Assembly (NCBI GenBank): GCA_036741695.1
Contig: DAINRU010000008.1
Location: forward strand, 7,295 to 71,294
Reading direction: 5' to 3'
DNA length: 64,000 nucleotides
Origin: JAFANK01 sp036741695
GTDB lineage: Bacteria; Vulcanimicrobiota; Vulcanimicrobiia; Eremiobacterales; Eremiobacteraceae
The position numbers were made by a program, and so were the translations under genes. Below, piece after piece: positions 43,222-51,262 of this stretch; the stretch's first letter is position 1, and every line of letters starts with the position of its first letter. The notes under the pieces were generated by a model. It did not search any database. It had not been told where the DNA came from and saw only the letters and a program-made list of their open reading frames with translations.

Positions 43222-43734
43222 TTAGAAGGGCGTGGGCGTCGGGTTCGGGTTCGCCCCTGGACTGGGCTCGACCGGTGGCGGCACGCGCGTGTGCTGTGCT
43301 GCCTGGAACGGTGTGTCGACCTTACCAAGCGTGATCGTGCCGACGATGTCCGCGATCCCGTCGATATCGGCGTCAATCTTGCCGACGACGGTGTCCGGCT
43401 TGGCTGCGCTTGTGATGGTGAGCACGAGGTGCGTGCCGTCGCGAGTGCCGCTCAGATTGTACACCGTCTTCTTATCGGCGATCCACTGGCCTGTGACCGT
43501 GTTGCCGACGTCATGGAGCTTCATAGTCGAATATGAGATGTCTTGACTCTGCATGATGACGTCCCACGTTCCATTCGTCACCTGCTCGGGCTCCATGTAT
43601 GGCGTGGGTGGATTCGTCGGTGACGGCGAAGGCGAGGGGGTGGGCTTGGCGATGGCGCCCTGCAGCGAGCTTGTCGCACAGAGGGCGAGCGCGATGAGTG
43701 CGGTGATAGACGCTAAGCGCCAGCGGAACTTCAT
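43222..43734 (-). CDS. Secreted Pro-rich protein of unknown function
   Basis: 170 residues. Signal peptide at 1-29 (LASITALIALALCATSSLQG), then a Pro/Ser-rich stretch (KPTPSPSPSPTNPPTPY), a compact beta-rich domain (NGTWDVIMQSQDISYSTMKL, VTGQWIADKKTVYNLSGTRD) and a Pro-rich end. The central domain pattern Gly-Thr-Trp...Gly-Thr recalls small lipocalin-like or beta-sandwich secreted proteins, but no family is assigned. Confidence 0.65.
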   Translation of the reverse strand: MKFRWRLASITALIALALCATSSLQGAIAKPTPSPSPSPTNPPTPYMEPEQVTNGTWDVIMQSQDISYSTMKLHDVGNTVTGQWIADKKTVYNLSGTRDGTHLVLTITSAAKPDTVVGKIDADIDGIADIVGTITLGKVDTPFQAAQHTRVPPPVEPSPGANPNPTPTPF

Positions 43735-43855
43735 TGGTAGAGCGGACCTCCGGACGGAGAACGGATCTGCGACCTGCTTTTGTTACGGGCACGAATAGCG
43801 GCGCACCTCTGTAGCCTTTCGACCATTGAAGCAGCGGACCGCGGGCAACAAGCGG

Positions 43856-43885
43856 CCTTGAAACAACGGACCTTTAGGTCCGTTT
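43856..43885. repeat. Palindromic repeat copy before the RNase H gene
   Basis: AACGGACCT (43865-43873), TT, AGGTCCGTT (43876-43884), preceded by CCTTGAAAC as in the other copies. Located 23 nt before the GTG start. Confidence 0.85.
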
Positions 43886-43907
43886 TGAGAATGGACGGTT
43901 TGCCATC

Positions 43908-44351
43908 GTGGCATCGAAGAGCTCGACCTGCGCCCTCTACACGGACGGCGGTGCTCGGGGAAACCCTGGACCGGCTGCAGGCGCGGGTGTCATTCTAGCG
44001 GACGACGGCACGGTCGTCGAGGAGGTGAGCGAGTACCTGGGCACCGCGACGAACAACGTCGCGGAATACCGGGCGCTCGCCATCACGCTGCGGCGGGCCA
44101 AGGCGCTGGGCTTCGAGAACGTGGTCGTCCATATGGACTCCGAGCTGATCGTGAGGCAGCTCAACGGTGTCTACCGAGTCAAAGACGTGAAGATGCTCGA
44201 ACTCTACGGCGAGGTGCGCAAACTATTACGCGAGTTCTCGGACTGGAAGGTCGTGCACGTTCCACGAAGTGAGAACAAGCACGCCGACGAGCTGGTCAAT
44301 GCCGTGCTCGACGCTCGCGCTGGCCAGCCACCACAGGAGGGTGGAACGTGA
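43908..44351 (+). CDS. Ribonuclease HI-like protein
   Basis: 147 residues. Catalytic carboxylates are all visible: Asp in ALYTDGGARGNPGPAAGAGV, Glu in NNVAEYRALAITL, Asp in VHMDSELIVRQLNGVY and the last Asp in NKHADELVNAVL. The fold lacks the basic protrusion of classical RnhA, as in the archaeal/Sto-type RNase HI. It degrades the RNA strand of RNA-DNA hybrids. GTG at 43908; the stop overlaps the next gene (GTGA at 44348). Confidence 0.92.
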   Translation: MASKSSTCALYTDGGARGNPGPAAGAGVILADDGTVVEEVSEYLGTATNNVAEYRALAITLRRAKALGFENVVVHMDSELIVRQLNGVYRVKDVKMLELYGEVRKLLREFSDWKVVHVPRSENKHADELVNAVLDARAGQPPQEGGT

Positions 44352-44827
44352 GAGACGTCAAGGGAGCCAACGGGTTTATCGTCGCCCGGGTCGATTCATC
44401 GGGCAACGTCACGCTGGGACCGGAGGGTGGGCCGATCGTCGGCCGTGCCACGAACATGGGTGAGGTCTTCGACGACGAGGCAGGCGTGCATCAGGTAGGT
44501 CGCGTCGACGGTGAGGGCAACATCATCAACATGCAACACGAGATCCTGGGCAAGGTGGACGCCTGGGGACGCGTGCACGACCGGTCGGGCTCACTTATCG
44601 GCAGCGTCGAAAAGCCGGTCGACGCCGGCGTTCTCATGCTCGTCGCTGAACCCGTACACACGTCAGGGTCTGCGTCGCCTCCTCCAGAGCCCGCGTCGGC
44701 GCTGATGCAGGAGGCGATGGAGCTTGGCGACGCGCAGCGCTTTCCCACCGTACGCAAGGATTACAAGCCGCTCACCGATCGCGAGCTCTTCATGGAGCAT
44801 CTGCGCAAGGACTCAGGCGAGGGATAG
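44348..44827 (+). CDS. Repeat protein of unknown function
   Basis: 159 residues from GTG. Residues about 14-95 hold four degenerate units of about 17-21 residues with the pattern hydrophobic-Asp-x2-Gly-x-Val...Ile-Gly-x-Val: VDSSGNVTLG...IVGRA, MGEVFDDEAG...VGRVD, GEGNIINMQHEILGKVD and AWGRVHDRSGSLIGSVE. This suggests a small beta-solenoid or propeller-like stack. The C-terminus (KDYKPLTDRELFMEHLRKDS) is charged. Coupled to the RNase H gene; the last 15 nt overlap the convergent gene. Confidence 0.65.
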   Translation: MRDVKGANGFIVARVDSSGNVTLGPEGGPIVGRATNMGEVFDDEAGVHQVGRVDGEGNIINMQHEILGKVDAWGRVHDRSGSLIGSVEKPVDAGVLMLVAEPVHTSGSASPPPEPASALMQEAMELGDAQRFPTVRKDYKPLTDRELFMEHLRKDSGEG

Positions 44828-46678
44828 CTCCTGCGACGCCGCCTTCATCGCGCCGGCGGCCGCTTCGTATCGGTCCTGCGGGATGATGTACGCTCCGGCC
44901 ACGCCAGGCGTGCGTGCCAGCTCGATGAGCATGTCGCGCACGATCGCGATGCCCTCACCCACCTCATCCTGCGCTGTGCGCAGGCGTTCGCGCACACTTT
45001 CCGGCACGTGCATGCCCGGCACTTCGTTGTGCAAGAACTCCGCATTGCGATAGCTGCGCAGCAAAAGCACCCCCACGAGAACCGGAAAACGTCGCTCGAC
45101 CGCCCAGGCCACGAACGGCGCGATGGATCCGACGTCGAACACCGGCTGGGTCACTGCGAAGTCGGCGCCGGCAGCGAGTTTCTGCTCGAGCTTCTCCACT
45201 TCTCCGGCGAGCGTCTTGGTCGTGGGATTGACCGCGACGCCGATGCGAAAATGCGTCGGGTTGCCGACATCAGAGCCGGCATGGTCCTTGCCTTGATTGA
45301 GATCGCGCACGATCTGCGTCAAACCGAGCGAGGTGACGTCGAACACGGACGTCGCTTTTGGGAAGTCGCCCACGTTGCTCGGATCGCCGGTGAGCGCTAA
45401 GATCCCGGTCACCCCCAGCGCAGCGGCGCCGAGCAGTTCGCTCTGCAGGGCGAGCAGGTTGCGATCACGACAGGTCAGGTGCAAGATCGTCGCGAGCTTG
45501 GTGTCGCGCATGATGAGGTGCGCAAGCGCTGTGCTCGACATGCGAAGTCGGGCAGTAGGGTTGTCGGAGATGTTCACGGCATCGGCGCCCGCGGCTTCGA
45601 GCAGCCTGGCTGCGTTGATTGCATCGGTCGCGTCGGCTCCGCGCGGCGGCGACACCTCCACCGTCATGACGAACTGACGGCCGAGCTTGCGCTCGAAGGC
45701 GCTGAGTGCCAGCGGAACGTGCGTGCGTCGGCCCGCCACCTGTGGTTCACCCGAACGCTCGCCCCGGCGTGTGGCGTCCTGCACGGTTCGCCGTCTGCTG
45801 CGCCCAGAGACCGCTTGGGCGATCGCGCGGATGTGCTCGGGCGTCGTGCCGCAGCAGCCGCCGATGACGGTCGCGCCAAGCTCGGCGAAACGGACGGCGA
45901 AGTCTGCGAAATACGCCGGCGACGATTCGTAGATAGTGCGGTCGTCAAGCCGGTGCGGATACCCGGCGTTGGGCATGACGGAGAGCGGCGCGTCGATCTG
46001 CGAGGCGATGGGTGCCAGGGCGTCATAGACGGTCTGGGGACCGACCGCGCAGTTCACGCCGATCGCGTCGGCTCCCGCCTCGAGCACGCGCGAGAACGCC
46101 GCGAGCAATGGGTCCCCTCCGGCTGTCTTGCCGTCGTCGACCACCGAGAGCGAGGCGAGCACCGGCAAGCGTGGAGCGACCTTCTTGGCCGCAGCAAGCG
46201 CGAGACAGAGCTCGGCTGCGCTGGCGAAAGTCTCGAGCAACAAGAAATCGGGATCGCCCTCGGCGACTGCCGCGATATGTTCGGCGAACACGTCGCGCGC
46301 CTCGTCGACGGTGACGATGCCGAACGGCCACATGAGCGCACCAAGCGGTCCGATCGAGCCGGCCACGTACGCGCCGCCGGCGGCTGCTGCGCGCGCGAGT
46401 TCCACACCGGCGCGATTGATGTCGGCAAGCCTGCCGCGCAGCTCGTGGGCCGCAAGTTTGAGGCGGTTGGCCGCAAACGTATTCGTCGTGACGATCTGGG
46501 CGCCGGCAGCGATGTAGTCGCGATGAATATCCCTGACGGTCTGCGGCGCGTCGACGTTGAGCACCTCGACGCAGGATGAGACCTGCGCTCCGCGAGCGAT
46601 GAGCAGCGTGCCCATCGCGCCATCGGCGACAAGGACGTCGGAGTTCCAGCGGCGAGTCAAAGCGCTGCTCTCGGGCAT
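44813..46678 (-). CDS. Bifunctional homocysteine S-methyltransferase / methylenetetrahydrofolate reductase
   Basis: 621 residues. The N-terminal half (about 1-300) is a homocysteine methyltransferase barrel: VLVADGAMGTLLIARGA, TNTFAANRLKL and the zinc ligands in GVNCAVGPQ and VIGGCCGTTPEH. The C-terminal half (about 340-620) is an MetF-type barrel: VEVSPPRGADATDAI, LHLTCRDRNLLALQSELLGA and ILALTGDPS. The fusion resembles Bacillus YitJ and links one-carbon units to methionine. ATG at 46678 is chosen; upstream codons are not family-like. Divergent from the M55 peptidase. No SAM or B12 riboswitch is evident in the 86-nt gap. Confidence 0.93.
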   Translation of the reverse strand: MPESSALTRRWNSDVLVADGAMGTLLIARGAQVSSCVEVLNVDAPQTVRDIHRDYIAAGAQIVTTNTFAANRLKLAAHELRGRLADINRAGVELARAAAAGGAYVAGSIGPLGALMWPFGIVTVDEARDVFAEHIAAVAEGDPDFLLLETFASAAELCLALAAAKKVAPRLPVLASLSVVDDGKTAGGDPLLAAFSRVLEAGADAIGVNCAVGPQTVYDALAPIASQIDAPLSVMPNAGYPHRLDDRTIYESSPAYFADFAVRFAELGATVIGGCCGTTPEHIRAIAQAVSGRSRRRTVQDATRRGERSGEPQVAGRRTHVPLALSAFERKLGRQFVMTVEVSPPRGADATDAINAARLLEAAGADAVNISDNPTARLRMSSTALAHLIMRDTKLATILHLTCRDRNLLALQSELLGAAALGVTGILALTGDPSNVGDFPKATSVFDVTSLGLTQIVRDLNQGKDHAGSDVGNPTHFRIGVAVNPTTKTLAGEVEKLEQKLAAGADFAVTQPVFDVGSIAPFVAWAVERRFPVLVGVLLLRSYRNAEFLHNEVPGMHVPESVRERLRTAQDEVGEGIAIVRDMLIELARTPGVAGAYIIPQDRYEAAAGAMKAASQELSLA

Positions 46679-46764
46679 AGTGAGTTTTTTCGCGTTGCGG
46701 CGCCAGCCGACCCCCGTATGGAAGGGGCGAAGGCAGGCACGGCCGCGAACGCACACGACGACAC

Positions 46765-47610
46765 ATGAACGATACGTCCTCCGGCCCGTCGGTCTTCATA
46801 TCAGCTGACATGGAAGGCTGTGCCACCCTCGTCCACTGGGATGAGGTGCAGCCCGGCGGGTCGGCTGCCTACGCGCGGGCGCGCAACATCGTGGCGGCTG
46901 AGGTGAACGCGGCGCTCGAAGGCGCGTTCGCCGCGGGCGCGCGCGGAGCGGTCGTCAACGACTCGCACTCCGCCATGCGCAACCTCGTGGTCGATGGGCT
47001 CGACCCGCGAGCGCGCCTCGTGACCGGTCGCGGCAAGCCGCTGTACATGCTCCAAGGCATTGAGGCGCAGCGCGGTGCGCTGGCCTTTTTCCTTGGGTAT
47101 CACGGAGCTATCGGCGACCTGCATGCGGTGATGGGCCACACCTATAGCCCGCGCGTCATCTTCGAGTGCCGTCTCGCCGGTCAAGCCGTCGGCGAGTTGA
47201 CCATCAACGCGGCCCTCGCCGGGCATCACGGCGTGCCGGTGGTGCTGGTCTCGGGCGACAGCACGACGCTTGCCGAGGCACAGCGCACCGTTCCCTGGGC
47301 GGCTCGGGTCGAGACGAAGAAGAGCTTGAGCTATTTCGCGGCGGATTGTCTGTCGCCTGAGGCCGTGCAGGATGCCTTGCGGGCTGCCGGTGCAGATGCG
47401 GTGCGGCGCAAAGATGAGATGCGCCTCTACACGCTCGAGCCACCGGTCGTCCTCGAGATCGATACGATGAAGACGTCGCAAGCGGATGTGCTCGGCGGCC
47501 TCAGCGGTTTCACGCGCAAAGGGCCGCGCAGCATCGCCTTCAGCGGATCCGACATGGCAGAGGTCTATCGGGCGCTCATTGCCACCATCACGCTCGGAGC
47601 GGCTGCGTAA
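46765..47610 (+). CDS. M55-family D-aminopeptidase (DppA-like)
   Basis: 281 residues. Motifs of the zinc D-aminopeptidase family: VFISADMEGCATLVHWDEV (Asp-Met-Glu-Gly), VVNDSHSAMRNL (Asn-Asp-Ser-His), FLGYHGAIGDLHAVMGHTY with two His, and later EIDTMKTSQADVL. DppA decamers cleave D-Ala-containing peptides, feeding peptidoglycan fragments back to metabolism. Begins a three-gene set with a membrane protein and a deacetylase. Confidence 0.9.
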   Translation: MNDTSSGPSVFISADMEGCATLVHWDEVQPGGSAAYARARNIVAAEVNAALEGAFAAGARGAVVNDSHSAMRNLVVDGLDPRARLVTGRGKPLYMLQGIEAQRGALAFFLGYHGAIGDLHAVMGHTYSPRVIFECRLAGQAVGELTINAALAGHHGVPVVLVSGDSTTLAEAQRTVPWAARVETKKSLSYFAADCLSPEAVQDALRAAGADAVRRKDEMRLYTLEPPVVLEIDTMKTSQADVLGGLSGFTRKGPRSIAFSGSDMAEVYRALIATITLGAAA

Positions 47611-47613
47611 GCG

Positions 47614-48312
47614 ATGAGCGAACGCGTCCGCTCGCTGCTCGTGATCGTCACCTGCGTCGCGCTGGCGATTGCCGGCTACATGCTGTTCATGAAGCCGTTC
47701 ATCAGGCAGGAGCCGGAGCTGGACAAGGTGCTGAAGGCGCGCAGCACCTGGACAGTCACGATGCAGGCGTACGAACAGCGAGGCCCGATCTCGCAGGAGA
47801 CCTACCGCATCTCCAATGACAATGGCGCCACCAAGATGTTCTATTCGGCAAGCAACCGAGACGGCACGGTCACCAAGTGGTTCGAAGCGCCGCTGGCCGG
47901 ACCGAGTGGGACGTTTCTCTTCCAGCAATTGGACGCCGACGGCATCTGGGAGCTCGATGACAAAGACGTTCGGCCGAACTCCAAAGAGTGGTATATCGTC
48001 CAAGTGGCGCAGACCCTCGGCGATGAGGGCGGGAGCCGCGCCTTTGGTTTCTCGGATCCGCAGTATTGGGCCACGACCAAGGCCGAGGAATTCCAGCTGC
48101 GTCTCCCCGCCAAGTCGATGCGCAGCTTCGACCTGTCGCACATCGCCTCTGCCGGAAGGTCACTGCGCGAGCCGCGCTATCTGAAGATCGTCGAAGAGAT
48201 CTCAAGCTTCGGGCCACCCAGCGTGATCGAGGCCCAGGAGAAGATACGGGCTGAATTACGCGCCATTCCCACGCAAGCGAGCGTGCCTCACCCGGCCAAA
48301 AAGCACGGTTGA
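47614..48312 (+). CDS. Membrane-anchored protein of unknown function
   Basis: 232 residues: one N-terminal helix (SLLVIVTCVALAIAGYMLFM), then a soluble extracytoplasmic domain with WTVTMQAYEQRGPISQETYR and WYIVQVAQTLGDEGGSRAF. No family recognised. It begins 3 nt after the peptidase stop and its stop overlaps the deacetylase start (TGATG), so the three genes are probably translated together and may serve cell-wall turnover. Confidence 0.65.
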   Translation: MSERVRSLLVIVTCVALAIAGYMLFMKPFIRQEPELDKVLKARSTWTVTMQAYEQRGPISQETYRISNDNGATKMFYSASNRDGTVTKWFEAPLAGPSGTFLFQQLDADGIWELDDKDVRPNSKEWYIVQVAQTLGDEGGSRAFGFSDPQYWATTKAEEFQLRLPAKSMRSFDLSHIASAGRSLREPRYLKIVEEISSFGPPSVIEAQEKIRAELRAIPTQASVPHPAKKHG

Positions 48313-49100
48313 TGAGCGGATCGGCGCAACGCGGCGGTGGGGTCTGGACGTGGCGCAGCTGGGCGATCGCGGTAGCGCTGCTCGCCATCACGCTGGCCGT
48401 CCTCTGGTATATGCTCGAGAACCCGAAGAACCAGACCTTCGGGCACACAGTCACGCAGGTGCCTATCCACCAGAAGGTCGTCGCGCTGACCTTCGACGAT
48501 GGCCCGAACCCGCCATACACGGACGAGATCGTCGATTATCTCTATGCCGCGCACGCACCGGCCACGTTCTTCGTGGTGGGCAGGGCGGTCGCTGCGCACC
48601 CTGAGGTGGTGCGTAAAGAGGTGCAGGACGGCAACGCGCTCGGCAACCACTCCTGGGATCACGCCCATCTCGTGCTCGAACGCCGGTCGCATATCGCTGC
48701 GGAGATCGCCCAGACCGACGCCGTCATCTGGCGTGTGGCGCACGTGCATACCCGGTTGTTCCGTCCCCCGTTCGGCGCTCGAGATTACGCCGTCCTCAGC
48801 GTGGCGCGAAGGATGGGTTATCAAGTGATCATGTGGTCGGTGCCATTGCCCAAGGACTGGGAGAGCCCTCCGCCGGCGGTCATCCGCGACCGTGTTCTGC
48901 GCTACGTAAAAGACGGCTCCATCATCGTGCTCCACGATGGCAACCGCGGTGAGAGCGGCGATCGCGCGAACACGGTCGAAGCGACGAAGCTCATCGTCGA
49001 GGCGTTGCGCGCGCAGGGCTACCGCTTTGTGACGGTACCGGAGCTCTTGCAGCTGGGGCTCGAGCAGAAGGGCGCCGCCAGCCCATCGGCTCCAGAATAG
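48312..49100 (+). CDS. Membrane-anchored polysaccharide deacetylase (CE4 family)
   Basis: 262 residues. An N-terminal helix (AIAVALLAITLAVLWYML) anchors a NodB-homology domain: motif 1 ALTFDDGPNPPYTDEI with both Asp, motif 2 LGNHSWDHAHL (His-Ser-x2-Asp-His), motif 3 LFRPPFGARDYAVL, motif 5 IIVLHDGNR. It removes N- or O-acetyl groups from chitin-like or peptidoglycan sugars outside the membrane. ATG 48312 overlaps the previous stop. Only 4 nt separate its stop from the convergent nuclease gene. Confidence 0.93.
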   Translation: MSGSAQRGGGVWTWRSWAIAVALLAITLAVLWYMLENPKNQTFGHTVTQVPIHQKVVALTFDDGPNPPYTDEIVDYLYAAHAPATFFVVGRAVAAHPEVVRKEVQDGNALGNHSWDHAHLVLERRSHIAAEIAQTDAVIWRVAHVHTRLFRPPFGARDYAVLSVARRMGYQVIMWSVPLPKDWESPPPAVIRDRVLRYVKDGSIIVLHDGNRGESGDRANTVEATKLIVEALRAQGYRFVTVPELLQLGLEQKGAASPSAPE

Positions 49101-49104
49101 GTCA

Positions 49105-50094
49105 TTACTCGTCGCGAGGCGCGAGCGCGGGGTCGTCGAGACGGCCGCACAACTCGCGGAAATTACAGGTGCGGCAGAGCGCACGCCGCTCGGTCATAGG
49201 AAAACGATCGATATCTCCCGCCAGGTTGGCGTCAGGATCGGTGAGACGTTCTTTGACGTCCTCGACGTAGGTCGCGATCTCGCGCTTGGCCTCTTCAACG
49301 CCTTCGATGACGTCGTGCTTCTCACGCGTGCCGGCCGCGACGTAGATGAGGTGGGCGGTCAGACGATCGAGCGGCACGCCGAACTTCTCGGTCACGAAAA
49401 TGCCGTAGACCGCGAGTTGCGCAAGATTCGGCTTGTACGGCTTTCCCGTCTTCCAGTCCACGATATGCAGCCCGCCGTGCTCGTCGTCGACGACGAGGTC
49501 GGGAGACGCGTAGAGCACGAGCCCATTCCAGCTGACGCGTTTGTCCGCGACGTTCTTCGGGTCGATGTAGCGCAGACGGTCCTTGGGGACGGCGAAGACG
49601 CGCCGTCCGAACGAATCCGCCGCCAACCCTTCCACGCAGCGGTGCAGAGCAGCGACGGCCTCGGTCTCCATCTGCGCATCGACACCTGTCAGGTAGTAGT
49701 CTTCGAACAAGATGGTGTAGCGCTTGACATCCCCGTAACGCTCCCAGTCCGCGTTGCGTGATTCGCGCAAGTGCTTGATGAGGCGCCGCTCCATGTCAGT
49801 TGTGAGCTGCTCGACGGGGACGGGCCGCGGGGCGGGCTCGCGGCGGCGCAAGATCTCCGCGAGTTCCGCATGGAAAGTCTCGCCGACCAGCATGGTCAGA
49901 TTCTTGATCTGCTTGAGCCTGTATGCGATCTTCGCGTCGTTGGGTGCCTCGGATTCCCACCCGCCCCAGGAGCCGTAATACTGCCAGTATAGCTTGCGCG
50001 CGCACTGGTAGAACATCTTGTGACGCGACCACGAGAAGGCGAACTCGTTGGCGATCTCGGCCATCAGCCGGTCACGTGCGGGCCGCTTGAGCAC
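49105..50094 (-). CDS. PD-(D/E)xK nuclease with Fe-S cysteines (RecB/Cas4-like)
   Basis: 329 residues. One Cys near the N-terminus (YQCARKLYWQY) and three near the C-terminus (ALCRTCNFRELCGR) match the 4Fe-4S lock of AddB/Cas4-type nucleases. The catalytic PD-(D/E)xK core reads ASPDLVVDD ... LHIVDWKTGK, followed by LAQLAVYGIF as in RecB motifs. It probably cuts DNA ends with 5' or 3' exonuclease action. No CRISPR array or cas gene is nearby. Last of three minus-strand genes after a Nudix and a DUF1697 protein; GTG 50094 or ATG 50064 start. Confidence 0.87.
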   Translation of the reverse strand: MLKRPARDRLMAEIANEFAFSWSRHKMFYQCARKLYWQYYGSWGGWESEAPNDAKIAYRLKQIKNLTMLVGETFHAELAEILRRREPAPRPVPVEQLTTDMERRLIKHLRESRNADWERYGDVKRYTILFEDYYLTGVDAQMETEAVAALHRCVEGLAADSFGRRVFAVPKDRLRYIDPKNVADKRVSWNGLVLYASPDLVVDDEHGGLHIVDWKTGKPYKPNLAQLAVYGIFVTEKFGVPLDRLTAHLIYVAAGTREKHDVIEGVEEAKREIATYVEDVKERLTDPDANLAGDIDRFPMTERRALCRTCNFRELCGRLDDPALAPRDE

Positions 50095-50107
50095 GATGCG
50101 CTCGATC

Positions 50108-50650
50108 TCATCCGCCGGCCAGCTCCAACAACGCGTTCACCGTCTTCCAGTTCCTCGTCGTGGCCGAGACGGACAGGATGCGCTCGAACGCAGTGTTCGA
50201 GAGTTTGGTGCGGCCATAGCCTTCGGGGCAGTGGAGGTATATCTCGCGGCCAGCGACGTGAAACCGATCCGGTCCCGTGGCCAGCGCATCGAGCTTGAGC
50301 ACAGCGGCTTTGCCGGGAGCTTCAGAGAGAAAGGTGACGTGGAGCTTGGATGGGTCGATCGATGTCGTGCGCAGGAACGGGTTGTTCGTGGTGAGGCTCT
50401 TGAGATCGCGTGCGGTTCTGAGCAACACAGCGACCGAAAACCCGAAATCCCGCAGCAACCGAGCTTCGATGCGCCGAGCGAGTGGGGCGGGAGGATGCGC
50501 GGCTAGTTGAAAGACCACATTCCCGCTTTGGACGTAGGTCCGGACCTCGCGGGCCTTCAGCGATTCGAACGACGCCCGCAAGCGCTCCATCTTCACGATG
50601 TTGTGACCGCTCACATTGATCCCACGCAACATGGCGATATACGTCGGCAT
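50108..50650 (-). CDS. DUF1697 family protein
   Basis: 180 residues. The pattern YIAMLRGINVSGHNIVKMER and VRTYVQSGNVVFQL is characteristic of DUF1697, a family with ferredoxin-like repeats and no known activity. The C-terminal KLSNTAFERILSVSATTRNW is also conserved-type. ATG at 50650 lies one base after the Nudix stop, so it is cotranslated; the longer open frame upstream is inside the Nudix gene. Confidence 0.88.
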   Translation of the reverse strand: MPTYIAMLRGINVSGHNIVKMERLRASFESLKAREVRTYVQSGNVVFQLAAHPPAPLARRIEARLLRDFGFSVAVLLRTARDLKSLTTNNPFLRTTSIDPSKLHVTFLSEAPGKAAVLKLDALATGPDRFHVAGREIYLHCPEGYGRTKLSNTAFERILSVSATTRNWKTVNALLELAGG

Positions 50651-50651
50651 A

Positions 50652-51143
50652 TCAGACCTCGTCTGCCTGCGGCTGACGACGGGAGAAAAAGGGGACGACG
50701 ATGTCCTGAGGCTCGAACGAAAAGTGACGCGGGTACGCGCCGCCGCCCAAGGCGGCCGCGACGGGTATTCGCAACACGTCTGCCCGAAGGAGCGCGGGCG
50801 CTTCGCTCGCAGGCACAAACCGGGCTTCGACGACCTTGGAGTCATGGGGCTGCGGTTGCGCCGTGGGTTGCCGCTCCAGAGCCCAAAACGTGCAGTTCAC
50901 CACCTGGAGTTGGCCGTGTGGGTCGATGGACTCGCTCACGTATGCTAATTCCCCCACGTCGACGTCAAGCGACGCCTCCTCGCGGAACTCACGGCGCACC
51001 GCAGCTGAGAGGGTCTCTCCCACCTCCTGCCGCCCGCCGGGCAGCGTCCAGAGCGGTTCTGGCTCGCCGTCGTAGCGGCAGCGCACGAGCAGAACGTCGC
51101 CCTTACGCCGCAAGATGCCCGATGCGAGGACCAAACGGTTCAT
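50652..51143 (-). CDS. Nudix hydrolase
   Basis: 163 residues. Complete Nudix box Gly-x5-Glu-x7-Arg-Glu-x2-Glu-Glu in GGRQEVGETLSAAVRREF followed by REEASLDVDVG. The N-terminal strand LASGILRRKGDVLLVRCRYD is typical. It cleaves nucleoside-diphosphate-linked compounds; the substrate is unknown. First gene of a minus-strand trio, divergent from the metalloprotease. Confidence 0.93.
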   Translation of the reverse strand: MNRLVLASGILRRKGDVLLVRCRYDGEPEPLWTLPGGRQEVGETLSAAVRREFREEASLDVDVGELAYVSESIDPHGQLQVVNCTFWALERQPTAQPQPHDSKVVEARFVPASEAPALLRADVLRIPVAAALGGGAYPRHFSFEPQDIVVPFFSRRQPQADEV

Positions 51144-51262
51144 GCACTGCTATTCTAGATGGCCCGTCGACACCCGCTTCAGACGGGAATGAGCCGTCAG
51201 ATTTGGAAGTGGCGGGCGGCAGGGGTTTTCACACGCGTTTTTGTGGAGGCCATTTCATCAAT

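Noticed and set aside
43222..43734. TonB-like protein because of its Pro-rich region
   Set aside because: It has a cleavable-looking signal peptide and a central beta-rich domain, without TonB membrane topology.
44828..46764. SAM or cobalamin riboswitch control of the methionine gene
   Set aside because: The 86-nt gap before its start lacks the required conserved cores and has no clear terminator hairpin.
49105..50094. Cas4 of a CRISPR system
   Set aside because: No cas1/cas2 or repeat-spacer array is visible in the window, and Fe-S PD-(D/E)xK nucleases occur in other contexts.
50507..51262. Long in-frame extension upstream of the metalloprotease
   Set aside because: It crosses the Nudix and DUF1697 genes antisense; the signal peptide at 51263 marks the true N-terminus.
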